From Bacillota bacterium (GTDB lineage Bacteria; Bacillota; Clostridia; Monoglobales; Firm-18): a stretch of DNA of 16,638 bases. Where the stretch lies: the NCBI GenBank assembly GCA_023228885.1, contig JALOAJ010000046.1:1-16638 (forward strand), read 5' to 3'. A program made the position numbers and the translations under genes. How positions within the stretch are numbered: the first letter of the stretch is position 1; every line of letters begins with the position of its first letter. The notes below the pieces were generated by a model. That model had not been told where the DNA came from. It worked only from the letters and a program-made list of their open reading frames with translations, and made no database searches. Positions 7,992 to 14,286 of the stretch are shown in pieces.

Positions 7992-9401
7992 TCACGCATC
8001 GGATTGGTTTTTCAAGAGAAGGCTGATAAGCTCCGCCCTGCTTTGAACATCATATTTTGAAAATATGTTCCGAACATGGGTTTTAACAGTGCTTTCGCTG
8101 ATATATAATGCCCCGGCAATTTCACGGTTTGCCTTGCCCGAAAGAACGAGCTGCAATACCTCCTGTTCCCGAACGGTCAACGGGTCGAGGGCTTGTATCC
8201 GGTTTAGAGCCGTATCTTGCTGCGCCTGTGTCATACGGTCATAGGCGGCAAGGTAGGCATGGCTTTTTAAGAGCAGGATAAGCTGTCGGTTCAGGGTTGG
8301 CAGCAGCACCAACGTGACACATACAATCGAAAGGGCAATAACCGCTACCTCCGCACCGGAAATCCGAATGGAGGTTACCCCCATTCCAATCATTCCGCCG
8401 CACAAAACACCCGCCACATTAGCCGAAAGTCCAATGCCAAATACCCGTGCAGGGTTATCAGTATAATCAAGCATCTCGCCGAGAATACTCCACCAAAACA
8501 AATCAAAAATCCCACAGGCACCAAGCATCAGAGTATTCACAATAAGATAGTCCGTTTCGTTTTGCCCGAGCAGCATAAAGCTGATGAACGAAGCCATAAT
8601 CATACCCATGCCCACATACAAGATTTTAGACCTGTTTGCTCCCATCGGAAGGTTTCTTATTACGGCAAGGGCGGCAATGTATGGAACCGCCCAATACCAA
8701 CTTGTCAGTTCCGTAAGATGTTCAAAATCAGGGCCAAAAACATGATACATCAGCCCGGAATTGATGGTAATGATAAAAACGAACAGACATAATAAGAGCA
8801 AAGGCTGCTTTACGTCTCTGTGCTGCACGGTTTTTTCTTCCTCTGACCGGCCGTGCTCCGTATTGTCGGGTAATATAATAAAAAGTGTTATACCTATAAT
8901 AAGACAAATAATAGCAAAAGAAAGTCCCGAAAAAGGCGATAGGTGTACCGCCGTCATATTTATGGCAATCATGAGCAAATTGGAGTAAATCAAGGCATCA
9001 GCACAGGTTTTAATGCGCTGGTTTTTAGGAGTAAATGCTTTGAGAAAATATCCCCATGCCGCTAAAGAGCAGCCGGTGGTATAAGAGGCAAGAGGCAGAG
9101 TCGTCAGCCACAGCACCGTAGGCCGAAAGAAAAACGATATTGTGGCAAGCAGACTCACCAGCAAGCCACTGCACAAAACACGCTTTGCCGCTTTTGGCGT
9201 ATGTACGAAGAAACCACAGGTGAAAAGCCCGGCAAGGTGTGCGATAATAGCACTTAGGATGTAAGTATTCGCAGGAACATTAAAATGCTCCAGCAAGCCG
9301 TAAAGTACCTGCCCTTCAAACAGGAAGGACAGCAAATATGCAAATGAAAAGGAAAATGCCGCAACCGATAGCACTCTCGGGTTTTTTATAAATAGACGCA
9401 T
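7992..9401 (-). CDS. membrane-embedded LuxR-type regulator (12-helix, MFS-like sensor)
   Basis: This 469-residue protein joins a polytopic N-terminal half to a LuxR DNA-binding domain. Residues about 8-385 contain roughly a dozen hydrophobic helices arranged like a major facilitator transporter. The C-terminus (about 404-466) is a LuxR helix-turn-helix, recognised by LTVREQEVLQLVLSGKANRE and SESTVKTHVRNIFSKYDVQS. The transporter-like part probably senses a ligand or membrane state and keeps the regulator at the membrane. Such fusions are seen in gut Actinobacteria and some Clostridia. I place the start at ATG 9401, seven bases after GGGGGG, rather than the in-frame TTG at 9416. It has its own promoter and terminator, and lies directly upstream of the membrane/exported protein pair in the same orientation, so it is the obvious candidate to control them. 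Confidence 0.88.
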   Translation of the reverse strand: MRLFIKNPRVLSVAAFSFSFAYLLSFLFEGQVLYGLLEHFNVPANTYILSAIIAHLAGLFTCGFFVHTPKAAKRVLCSGLLVSLLATISFFFRPTVLWLTTLPLASYTTGCSLAAWGYFLKAFTPKNQRIKTCADALIYSNLLMIAINMTAVHLSPFSGLSFAIICLIIGITLFIILPDNTEHGRSEEEKTVQHRDVKQPLLLLCLFVFIITINSGLMYHVFGPDFEHLTELTSWYWAVPYIAALAVIRNLPMGANRSKILYVGMGMIMASFISFMLLGQNETDYLIVNTLMLGACGIFDLFWWSILGEMLDYTDNPARVFGIGLSANVAGVLCGGMIGMGVTSIRISGAEVAVIALSIVCVTLVLLPTLNRQLILLLKSHAYLAAYDRMTQAQQDTALNRIQALDPLTVREQEVLQLVLSGKANREIAGALYISESTVKTHVRNIFSKYDVQSRAELISLLLKNQSDA

Positions 9402-9446
9402 AAATGCACCCCCCAACAGTTGAATTTATCTTTTCCATATAAAAGG

Positions 9447-9475
9447 ATTATATCATAGTTAAGGGGAAATCGCAA
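9447..9475 (-). promoter_or_regulatory. sigma-A type promoter of the LuxR-type gene
   Basis: On the minus strand TTGCGA (9475-9470) is separated by exactly 17 bases from a perfect TATAAT (9452-9447). The regulator's ATG is 45 bases downstream of the -10 box. Confidence 0.75.
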
Positions 9476-9568
9476 TTGCTTTTATTTTTTAAAAAGGCAC
9501 TATAATTTTCCAAAATGTTAGGTCTTTTTTTATGGAAACAGTGAAGGGAGAATATAATCGCACGAAGA

Positions 9569-9712
9569 CTATACCGTTTTGAGTGTGGTTTTCCAGTTTA
9601 AGAGTGCAAAGACGATCCTATTTTCGAATGCCCCCTGCATACTTAATAAAAACGTAGTGTTGATACGGGATTTAAAGGTTTTTAAAATGGCGAATTTTAT
9701 GTGGCTCTGCAC
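9569..9712 (-). CDS. possible 47-codon small ORF or gene remnant
   Basis: An open frame runs from a GTG at 9712 (open back to a stop at about 9721) to a TAG at 9569, with an internal ATG at 9640. The residues look protein-like, with segments FAILKTFKSRINTTFLLS and FENRIVFALLNWKTT. No ribosome site precedes the GTG or the ATG, so it may be the tail of a lost gene. It is the only coding-like piece I see in the long gap between the LuxR-type gene and the tRNA fragment. Family not identified. Confidence 0.33.
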   Translation of the reverse strand: MQSHIKFAILKTFKSRINTTFLLSMQGAFENRIVFALLNWKTTLKTV

Positions 9713-9762
9713 CTTTAATTAACAACAACTTTTTATATCACGGTCTTCTTTTTCCTCTTGTT

Positions 9763-9795
9763 TTTATACATTAGTGTATCCATATGATGTATAAA
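9763..9795. repeat. 9-bp perfect inverted repeat
   Basis: TTTATACAT (9763-9771) is inverted at 9787-9795 with a 15-base spacer. No U tract follows. It could be a regulator or Xis-like site near the element's distal end. Confidence 0.45.
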
Positions 9796-9885
9796 CAGCT
9801 TAAAATTTTCCCAACGCAAAGGATTGTAGACATCATTGCAATAAGCCGGTTATTTCATTTTCTAATATATAGATTATTTATATAT

Positions 9886-9918
9886 AAAAAGTAGGACACC
9901 TGATTAGATGCCCTACTT
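9886..9918 (-). terminator. terminator at the element's distal end
   Basis: AAGTAGG (9889-9895) pairs with CCTACTT (9912-9918), with extra CA/TG pairs after one mismatch. On the minus strand the stem ends in five U (9886-9890). It would stop transcription entering the element from the tRNA-fragment side. Confidence 0.6.
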
Positions 9919-9975
9919 CCATGCTCACTAATAAACTGACCTTCAAGAAATATTCCGCATTTTTCCAATTAAGCA

Positions 9976-10029
9976 TACCACTATAAGCGTACCACCATAC
10001 CACTAAACCGTACCACCATAACGTACCAC
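9976..10029. repeat. cluster of five TACCAC hexamers, distal arm
   Basis: TACCAC starts at 9976, 9990, 9998, 10011 and 10024, five copies in 54 bases, several extended to GTACCACCAT. The same hexamer occurs on the other side of the tRNA fragment (10238-10356) and at copy 1 (2916-3042). I read these as arm-type recombinase sites. Not a CRISPR: units are too short and irregularly spaced. Confidence 0.62.
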
Positions 10030-10145
10030 TTCACGCGATATTACTCATTGGAATTATTGGAATTAAAATTTCCCAAATGCCTGAAAGCCGCTTGCTTACT
10101 GGGTTTATTAAGTCTTAATAAAATTATTGGAATAACTGCGAGAAA

Positions 10146-10190
10146 CTCATAACCCAAAGGTCGGTGGTTCAAATCCGCCCCCCGCTACCA
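10146..10190 (+). other. attachment-site core: 3' fragment of a tRNA-Met (CAT) gene
   Basis: The segment contains the anticodon loop CTCATAA, then CCC, a T-arm (GGTGG, TTCAAAT, CCGCC) and an acceptor strand ending in CTACCA. These are the 3' 45 bases of a tRNA-Met type gene; the CCC after the loop is typical of initiators. The bases 5' of the anticodon (GCGAGAAA) cannot pair with the 3' anticodon strand, and no D-arm or 5' acceptor strand is present, so this is not a working tRNA. Tyrosine recombinases often use tRNA 3' ends as att sites and leave such a fragment at the distal junction. Confidence 0.78.
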
Positions 10191-10192
10191 TC

Positions 10193-10226
10193 AAGCCCTT
10201 GAAATCATTGGATTTCAGGGGCTTTT
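10193..10226 (+). terminator. terminator of integrase end, copy 2
   Basis: A 14-bp stem (10193-10206 with 10211-10224) with loop ATTG ends in TTTT. It begins two bases after the CCA of the tRNA fragment, so in an intact junction it would terminate the tRNA transcript. Homologous to 2871-2904, with one compensatory base-pair change. Confidence 0.75.
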
Positions 10227-10237
10227 ACTTTTCGTTT

Positions 10238-10356
10238 TACCACCATTTTTTTAGTACCACTATTTTTTAGTATGCGAAAAATGTTTTTTAAATAAACGAG
10301 GACAACAGATTTTTATCATTTACCACTATAAAGTACCACCATTATATTTATACCAC
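10238..10356. repeat. five TACCAC hexamers, integrase end copy 2
   Basis: TACCAC starts at 10238, 10255, 10321, 10334 and 10351. The arrangement matches copy 1, and the last hexamer again overlaps the integrase stop region. Probable arm-type sites. Confidence 0.6.
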
Positions 10357-10697
10357 TTTTAAAATGGATAAATTGTTCTTTACAAATTCGCTTGGGTTTG
10401 TAAAGTCAATGCCTTGATCTGGAGCATGCTTTAAAAACAACTCCATTGCTTCCTTATCGATGACAACTGTAACATTTTTATTTTCACTTTTTTTGCTTTT
10501 GACAAACTCATCTGTTTTACTGTCGTTTTCCAATAAAGCAATAGTTGCCTTCTTCTTTTTATCATGGGTATGCAAATAGATAAGTGATGTCTGTTCGTCT
10601 GAATGTCCTAACAGCGATGCAAGACTTTTTAAATCTCCCCCTCTCTCAACAATGTTCATCGCAAAAGTGTGTCTAAGTCATGGATATCGAATTGATT
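10348..10697 (-). pseudogene. tyrosine integrase C-terminal remnant with frameshift, copy 2
   Basis: The minus strand encodes the C-terminal catalytic region of a phage-type integrase: LRHTFA, then LASLLGHSDEQTSLIYLH with the LGH motif and the tyrosine nucleophile, followed by a lysine-rich tail ending ILKVV. At about 10676-10681 one base is missing: NQFDIHD reads in one frame and LRHTFA in the next. Upstream of about 10697 stops appear and the N-terminal two thirds are gone. The longest intact frame (103 codons, ATG at 10659) lacks the first catalytic arginine and cannot be active. The gene points toward the tRNA fragment, as is usual for tRNA-targeting integrases. Confidence 0.85.
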
Positions 10698-10767
10698 ATT
10701 TTATTGCATTATTTTGTGGTTTATTGAAATTAATTTTAGAATCGCACTTCCTTTATTCTCGATAATC

Positions 10768-10776
10768 TGCTATAAT
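10768..10776 (+). promoter_or_regulatory. extended -10 promoter of the Fic gene
   Basis: TGCTATAAT is a perfect extended -10 element, 33 bases before the Fic start. The -35 region is poor, as often tolerated with an extended -10. Confidence 0.6.
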
Positions 10777-10809
10777 GAAAATAAATAATATAGCGATTGA
10801 GGGATAGAA

Positions 10810-11940
10810 ATGCGCCCGTATACAGGAGATTACACTGAACAGAGAAAAAATGAAAAATTGAATTTTTCATATTATACCTTCACTCCTCGTCCATTGAAAG
10901 ACGCTACGCTTTTCAAAATGGACGAGGAACTTGCTGCTCTTTTGGTCACGGCACATCGCAACCTTGGGCTGTTGGAAGGTTTGATTCAGTATGCGCCAAA
11001 TAAAAACTCGTTTTGTGAACTAATTCTCATAAAGGAATGCACCTATTCCATAACGATAGATTATAATGCACCAGATTTTAGTGATATATTGGTTAGAAGG
11101 GGTACTGGCAAGGGTGATATAGAGCCTATAAACAATTTGGCTTCAGCATATAAAGCAGCAACTGGTATTCAGTTTACAGCCCAGAATTACAGCAAAATAA
11201 GCAGTATTGCTTTATATGGTTATCAACCAGAGCAAAAAATAGGTATCCGCAACACCCAAACATTTTTGCAACATGCAATATTGAACTTAAAAACCTATAA
11301 TCCAACGGCTCCCGAAGCCGTTTTACCGTCATTGGCCGATATTTCTGCTTATCTGAATGACAGCGGGGATGATCCCCTGATTCAAGCCGCACTGGTACAC
11401 TATCAGTTTGAAATGATACACCCATTTGAGAAGTATAATGGGGTTGTTGGACGTATCTTGATATTCATGGCTTTGCATAAAATCGCAGGCAAAGCATTGC
11501 CCGGACTGTGCCTATCTGAACATCTGTTTTTCAATAAAAACGAGTATTTTGATATACTAAGTACAACACAATACAGCGGCGGTTATGTACGTTGGATTAA
11601 ATTTTTTGTACGGACTATCATCGAAGCTACCCAAAACAGCGTAGCACTGTTTAAAAAATATGAAGAGGTAATCAAGCTGGATGAGGAAAAATTGAAAGCG
11701 GCAACACAACAAACGAGAAGTCTTTGGAGCGTGTATAAGTACCTTAAGGCTTTTCCCGTTACAAGTATTCCTGTTGCAGCAAAGCATCTTAGTTTGTCGT
11801 ACAATTCTGTTTCTAAAGCGTTTTCTACCTTGCATGAAAATAATCTTATTACGCAAAGAAACAAAACCACAAGGAATCGTGTATGGGAATACTCAAATCT
11901 TGATTTTGTATTTAAATTACCCAGCACCAATAGCTACTGA
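10810..11940 (+). CDS. Fic-family protein with degenerate active-site motif
   Basis: This 376-residue protein has the three-part layout of bacterial Fic proteins: N-terminal helical domain (about 35-110), Fic core (about 130-285) and C-terminal winged helix (about 300-365, from SLWSVYKYLKAF). Active Fic enzymes transfer AMP or a related group to a target protein using HxFx(D/E)GNGRxxR. Here the motif is HPFEKYNGVVGR (204-215). The histidine, F206, N210, G211 and last arginine are kept, but the Mg-binding acid is K208, the next glycine is Y209 and the first arginine is V212. The N-terminal inhibitory motif (S/TxxxEG) appears as SITIDY (80-85), with Asp and Tyr in place of Glu and Gly. The two changes together suggest an inactive or altered activity rather than random decay, since the frame is intact. 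GAGGGA lies five bases before the ATG. Family call firm. Confidence 0.85.
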   Translation: MRPYTGDYTEQRKNEKLNFSYYTFTPRPLKDATLFKMDEELAALLVTAHRNLGLLEGLIQYAPNKNSFCELILIKECTYSITIDYNAPDFSDILVRRGTGKGDIEPINNLASAYKAATGIQFTAQNYSKISSIALYGYQPEQKIGIRNTQTFLQHAILNLKTYNPTAPEAVLPSLADISAYLNDSGDDPLIQAALVHYQFEMIHPFEKYNGVVGRILIFMALHKIAGKALPGLCLSEHLFFNKNEYFDILSTTQYSGGYVRWIKFFVRTIIEATQNSVALFKKYEEVIKLDEEKLKAATQQTRSLWSVYKYLKAFPVTSIPVAAKHLSLSYNSVSKAFSTLHENNLITQRNKTTRNRVWEYSNLDFVFKLPSTNSY

Positions 11941-11995
11941 TGATATATCATGATGTCAATAATCCTTTAAAAACCACAAAACCCGACTTCCAGTA

Positions 11996-12024
11996 TTTAC
12001 ATTTTGCCCTTTTTGTATTATAAT
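11996..12024 (+). promoter_or_regulatory. sigma-A type promoter before the RES-gene leader
   Basis: TTTACA (11996-12001) and a perfect TATAAT (12019-12024) are separated by 17 bases. The next intact gene starts 322 bases downstream; the intervening DNA holds only a broken reading frame. A 12-bp palindrome at 11940-11951 overlaps the Fic stop. Confidence 0.65.
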
Positions 12025-12187
12025 GTAGATATCAGTTGTTTTCTACTGGGAATTAGTGTTGGATAATATAAATGTACTTGTTATTTGAATATATATGTGG
12101 CTTAGTTTTTATATAATCGTAAATTCAAGTATAGCAAAAATACGCAATTCGATTCGATGCTGATTTTGGTTATAATGAGTGGCATGA

Positions 12188-12359
12188 TGCTGGAGGTTAT
12201 TTGGTTATATTCGCTACCTCTTTGACGTTCTGACAACCGACATTAGCAATGGCCTCCCCGTAGAAATCAGCGCGGCAAAAGCAATATGAGCATTACCGTG
12301 ATTTGCTGCGAATCTTTAAGGAAATTAGTAAGGAGAGGAAACGCGGATGGCAAAGATAA
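12188..12359 (+). pseudogene. broken reading frame upstream of the RES gene
   Basis: Two adjacent open segments in different frames look protein-like. The first (12188-12289) reads LFGYIRYLFDVLTTDISNG and continues LPVEISAAKA. The second (12264-12359) reads YEHYRDLLRIFKEISKERKR and ends at a TAA at 12357. Joined by a frameshift near 12280 they would form the C-terminus of one protein whose stop overlaps the RES-gene start by 13 bases, as cotranslated partners do. The rest of that gene is absent. I do not recognise the family. It may be a lost partner of the RES protein. Confidence 0.35.
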
Positions 12360-13579
12360 ACCCTTATGAGAATAGCGCTATGAAAGCCATGTTAGAAAAC
12401 ATGAGAGTGGCAACAAACCTCTTTGCTTCTAACCCTGCGTTGGAAAGTGCGGTAAGACAAGCAAATATCTTCGCTACAAGTACTGCCATTCAATCAGCAA
12501 TGGGCATTACAAGCCAATTTAATGATGTTTTTTTAGGAAACGAAAAGATGATGAAGTCGTTTTTAGATGCATTCAGTTTTCAGACTGAAATTCTACGCAG
12601 CACGCAGCAATTTTATCTGACTGAGACTATAAACACTTTTCGTAGCAGTCTTATGCACAATAATTATTTTTCTGCTATCGAAGCAATAACAAAATCTTTG
12701 CAAAGTGCTATTATTGAAGTGCCTAATATTGCGTTGCTAAGATTAAACAAACCATTGCTTAATTTGATTGATGTAGATTTGCCAAGAGGATTACGCACTT
12801 CAATAGCTACCCTGCATACAAAAACCGCAATAGACTTATCAACCTCTGAAAACATAAGCTACAACAGTAAGGATGCAACATTTTTTGTTGAAGCAAATCC
12901 GGACGATAACTGCAAAGCAAAAGAAGTAAACGTCATATTTTCTGCCGCAAGACTATTTAGCGATTTAACTGAGGAAGAACTGTTCGCATTGCATCGTCAT
13001 TTGTCTACGTATCCGTCATTAGGACCAGCACACTATGTAGGCGAAAAAATAATGAAACTCGTGAAGAATATCGAAACCACCATATCATTTGATTCGGAGT
13101 ATTTTTATCATGCTCGAACAATAGATGATGATGCATCCCCCTATACTGACGAAGATATGACTTGTGCGCCGCACGGGATTACATCGTTTGGACGGTTTAA
13201 TCATATTGGCGATAACTATTTCTATTTTTCAGACCAAAAAAATGGGGCTGTCGAGGAAGTCAGAAAGCACAGCCCAAAAAACAAGGTGCAAGTGGCAAAG
13301 TTAAGACCAAAAGGAAAGATACGAATGGTTGATATTTCAAAAAATGAGGAAAATGTATTTTTGAAATATTGCCGATTTAAGTTTGACCCTACATCAAATA
13401 AAAAAGTCCCGAGAGAATATTTGATACCATCATACTTTTCTGATTGCTGTAAATTACAGGGGTTTGATGGGATTAAATATCACGGAACTCAGAGTTACAA
13501 GAATTATGTCACTTGGAAAGACGGGCACTTTGTTTTCGTTGACCAAGAAATAATAGATATGGTAAATGTGGGAAATTAG
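12347..13579 (+). CDS. RES-domain protein (putative NAD+-degrading enzyme)
   Basis: This 410-residue protein has a long helical N-terminal region (about 1-150, rich in Ala, Met, Asn and Phe) of unknown role and a C-terminal RES domain (about 250-395). RES toxins of RES-Xre systems consume cellular NAD+. Family features seen are FYHAR (R257), FGRFN (281-285) followed by YFYFSDQ, VEEVRKH (E303/E304) leading into KVQVAKLRPKGKIRMVDIS, and FDGIKYHG (373-380). The R and E positions are kept, but the region expected to hold the family serine reads YHGTQS, so the third residue is uncertain or shifted. GGAGAGG lies eight bases before the ATG. No Xre-type antitoxin gene is next to it. Likely a toxin or defence effector, with the N-terminal helices acting in sensing or oligomerisation (inference). 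Confidence 0.7.
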   Translation: MAKINPYENSAMKAMLENMRVATNLFASNPALESAVRQANIFATSTAIQSAMGITSQFNDVFLGNEKMMKSFLDAFSFQTEILRSTQQFYLTETINTFRSSLMHNNYFSAIEAITKSLQSAIIEVPNIALLRLNKPLLNLIDVDLPRGLRTSIATLHTKTAIDLSTSENISYNSKDATFFVEANPDDNCKAKEVNVIFSAARLFSDLTEEELFALHRHLSTYPSLGPAHYVGEKIMKLVKNIETTISFDSEYFYHARTIDDDASPYTDEDMTCAPHGITSFGRFNHIGDNYFYFSDQKNGAVEEVRKHSPKNKVQVAKLRPKGKIRMVDISKNEENVFLKYCRFKFDPTSNKKVPREYLIPSYFSDCCKLQGFDGIKYHGTQSYKNYVTWKDGHFVFVDQEIIDMVNVGN

Positions 13580-13827
13580 CACCTATTGAACGATGGAAGA
13601 AAAAATAAGGCTAAAAAATTCTGTCCAATATTTACATCCAGCAAGGGTTGCCAACCTGATTTATAAAATTGTAAGCAAACTTATCATAGCAATTATGGGA
13701 AGTTGAAAGCCAAATCGAGAACACTTGAAATATGAGTACTTTGGATTCCAGTCTAAAGTCATACGCAACTAAAGGGTATATTAATTCGATCCTGCAAATT
13801 GTGAGGGGAATATAAAGGAGTGGTAAA

Positions 13828-14286
13828 ATGAGCGAAGTGACTTTTACATTCGAACTGCCAAGCGATTCCGATGGGTATGTAACTTTTGAATGCCCATTTT
13901 GTGAAGCGGAGTTTAAATTGTCAGCGGCAGAATATCAAGATGACGAGAAACCAGTTGATGAGTTGTTTTGCCCATACTGTGGTTTAACTCATAATAAAGA
14001 CCATTTCTACACAAAAGAAACAATTGCGATGGCACAAGAAGTTGCTCAAAATTATATGATTGATCAAATCAATTCAGCCTTTGGTAAGATGGCTAAAAAC
14101 ATAAACAAATCCAAGTTTCTGAAAATGAGCTTTAAACCTCTCAAAAAAGGAAATGTTCGCGAACTTAAAGAGCGTGATACTACCGAAGAAATTTTTAAGT
14201 GTAAAGTTTGCGGGCGCACTGAAAAGGTGATTTACTGCGCTGGCTTTTCAAAAGTATTTTGTGCGTATTGTGGGGTGGATTTATGA
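13828..14286 (+). CDS. protein with two zinc ribbons
   Basis: This 152-residue protein has a first zinc ribbon from CPFC (22-25) and CPYC (48-51), and a second from CKVC (125-128) and CAYC (145-148), with an extra C137. Between them lies a basic helical stretch (about 65-110). Such ribbons commonly bind nucleic acid or protein. AAAGGAG lies seven bases before the ATG. The stop overlaps the next start as ATGA, so the two genes are translationally coupled and probably work together. The 248-base gap to the RES gene is short and has no convincing terminator, so all may share a transcript. No named family recognised. Confidence 0.8.
   Translation: MSEVTFTFELPSDSDGYVTFECPFCEAEFKLSAAEYQDDEKPVDELFCPYCGLTHNKDHFYTKETIAMAQEVAQNYMIDQINSAFGKMAKNINKSKFLKMSFKPLKKGNVRELKERDTTEEIFKCKVCGRTEKVIYCAGFSKVFCAYCGVDL

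Noticed and set aside
9402..9416. TTG start of the LuxR-type gene at 9416
   Set aside because: ATG at 9401 is correctly placed after GGGGGG; the TTG would lie within the ribosome site region itself.
9976..10029. CRISPR array
   Set aside because: Units are six to ten bases with spacings of 8 to 14; no constant long repeat or spacers.
10113..10190. Complete tRNA-Met gene
   Set aside because: The 3' half is convincing, but the 5' half has no acceptor or D-arm and its anticodon-stem strand does not pair, so only a fragment is called.
12148..12176. Second promoter with TATAAT at 12171
   Set aside because: The -10 box is perfect, but the best -35 at 17 bases (TTCGAT) is poor and no extended -10 is present; the 11996-12024 promoter is better.
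14259..14282. Earlier ATG for the 281-residue protein
   Set aside because: It lies inside the zinc-ribbon gene, while ATG 14283 forms an ATGA overlap with a ribosome site just upstream.
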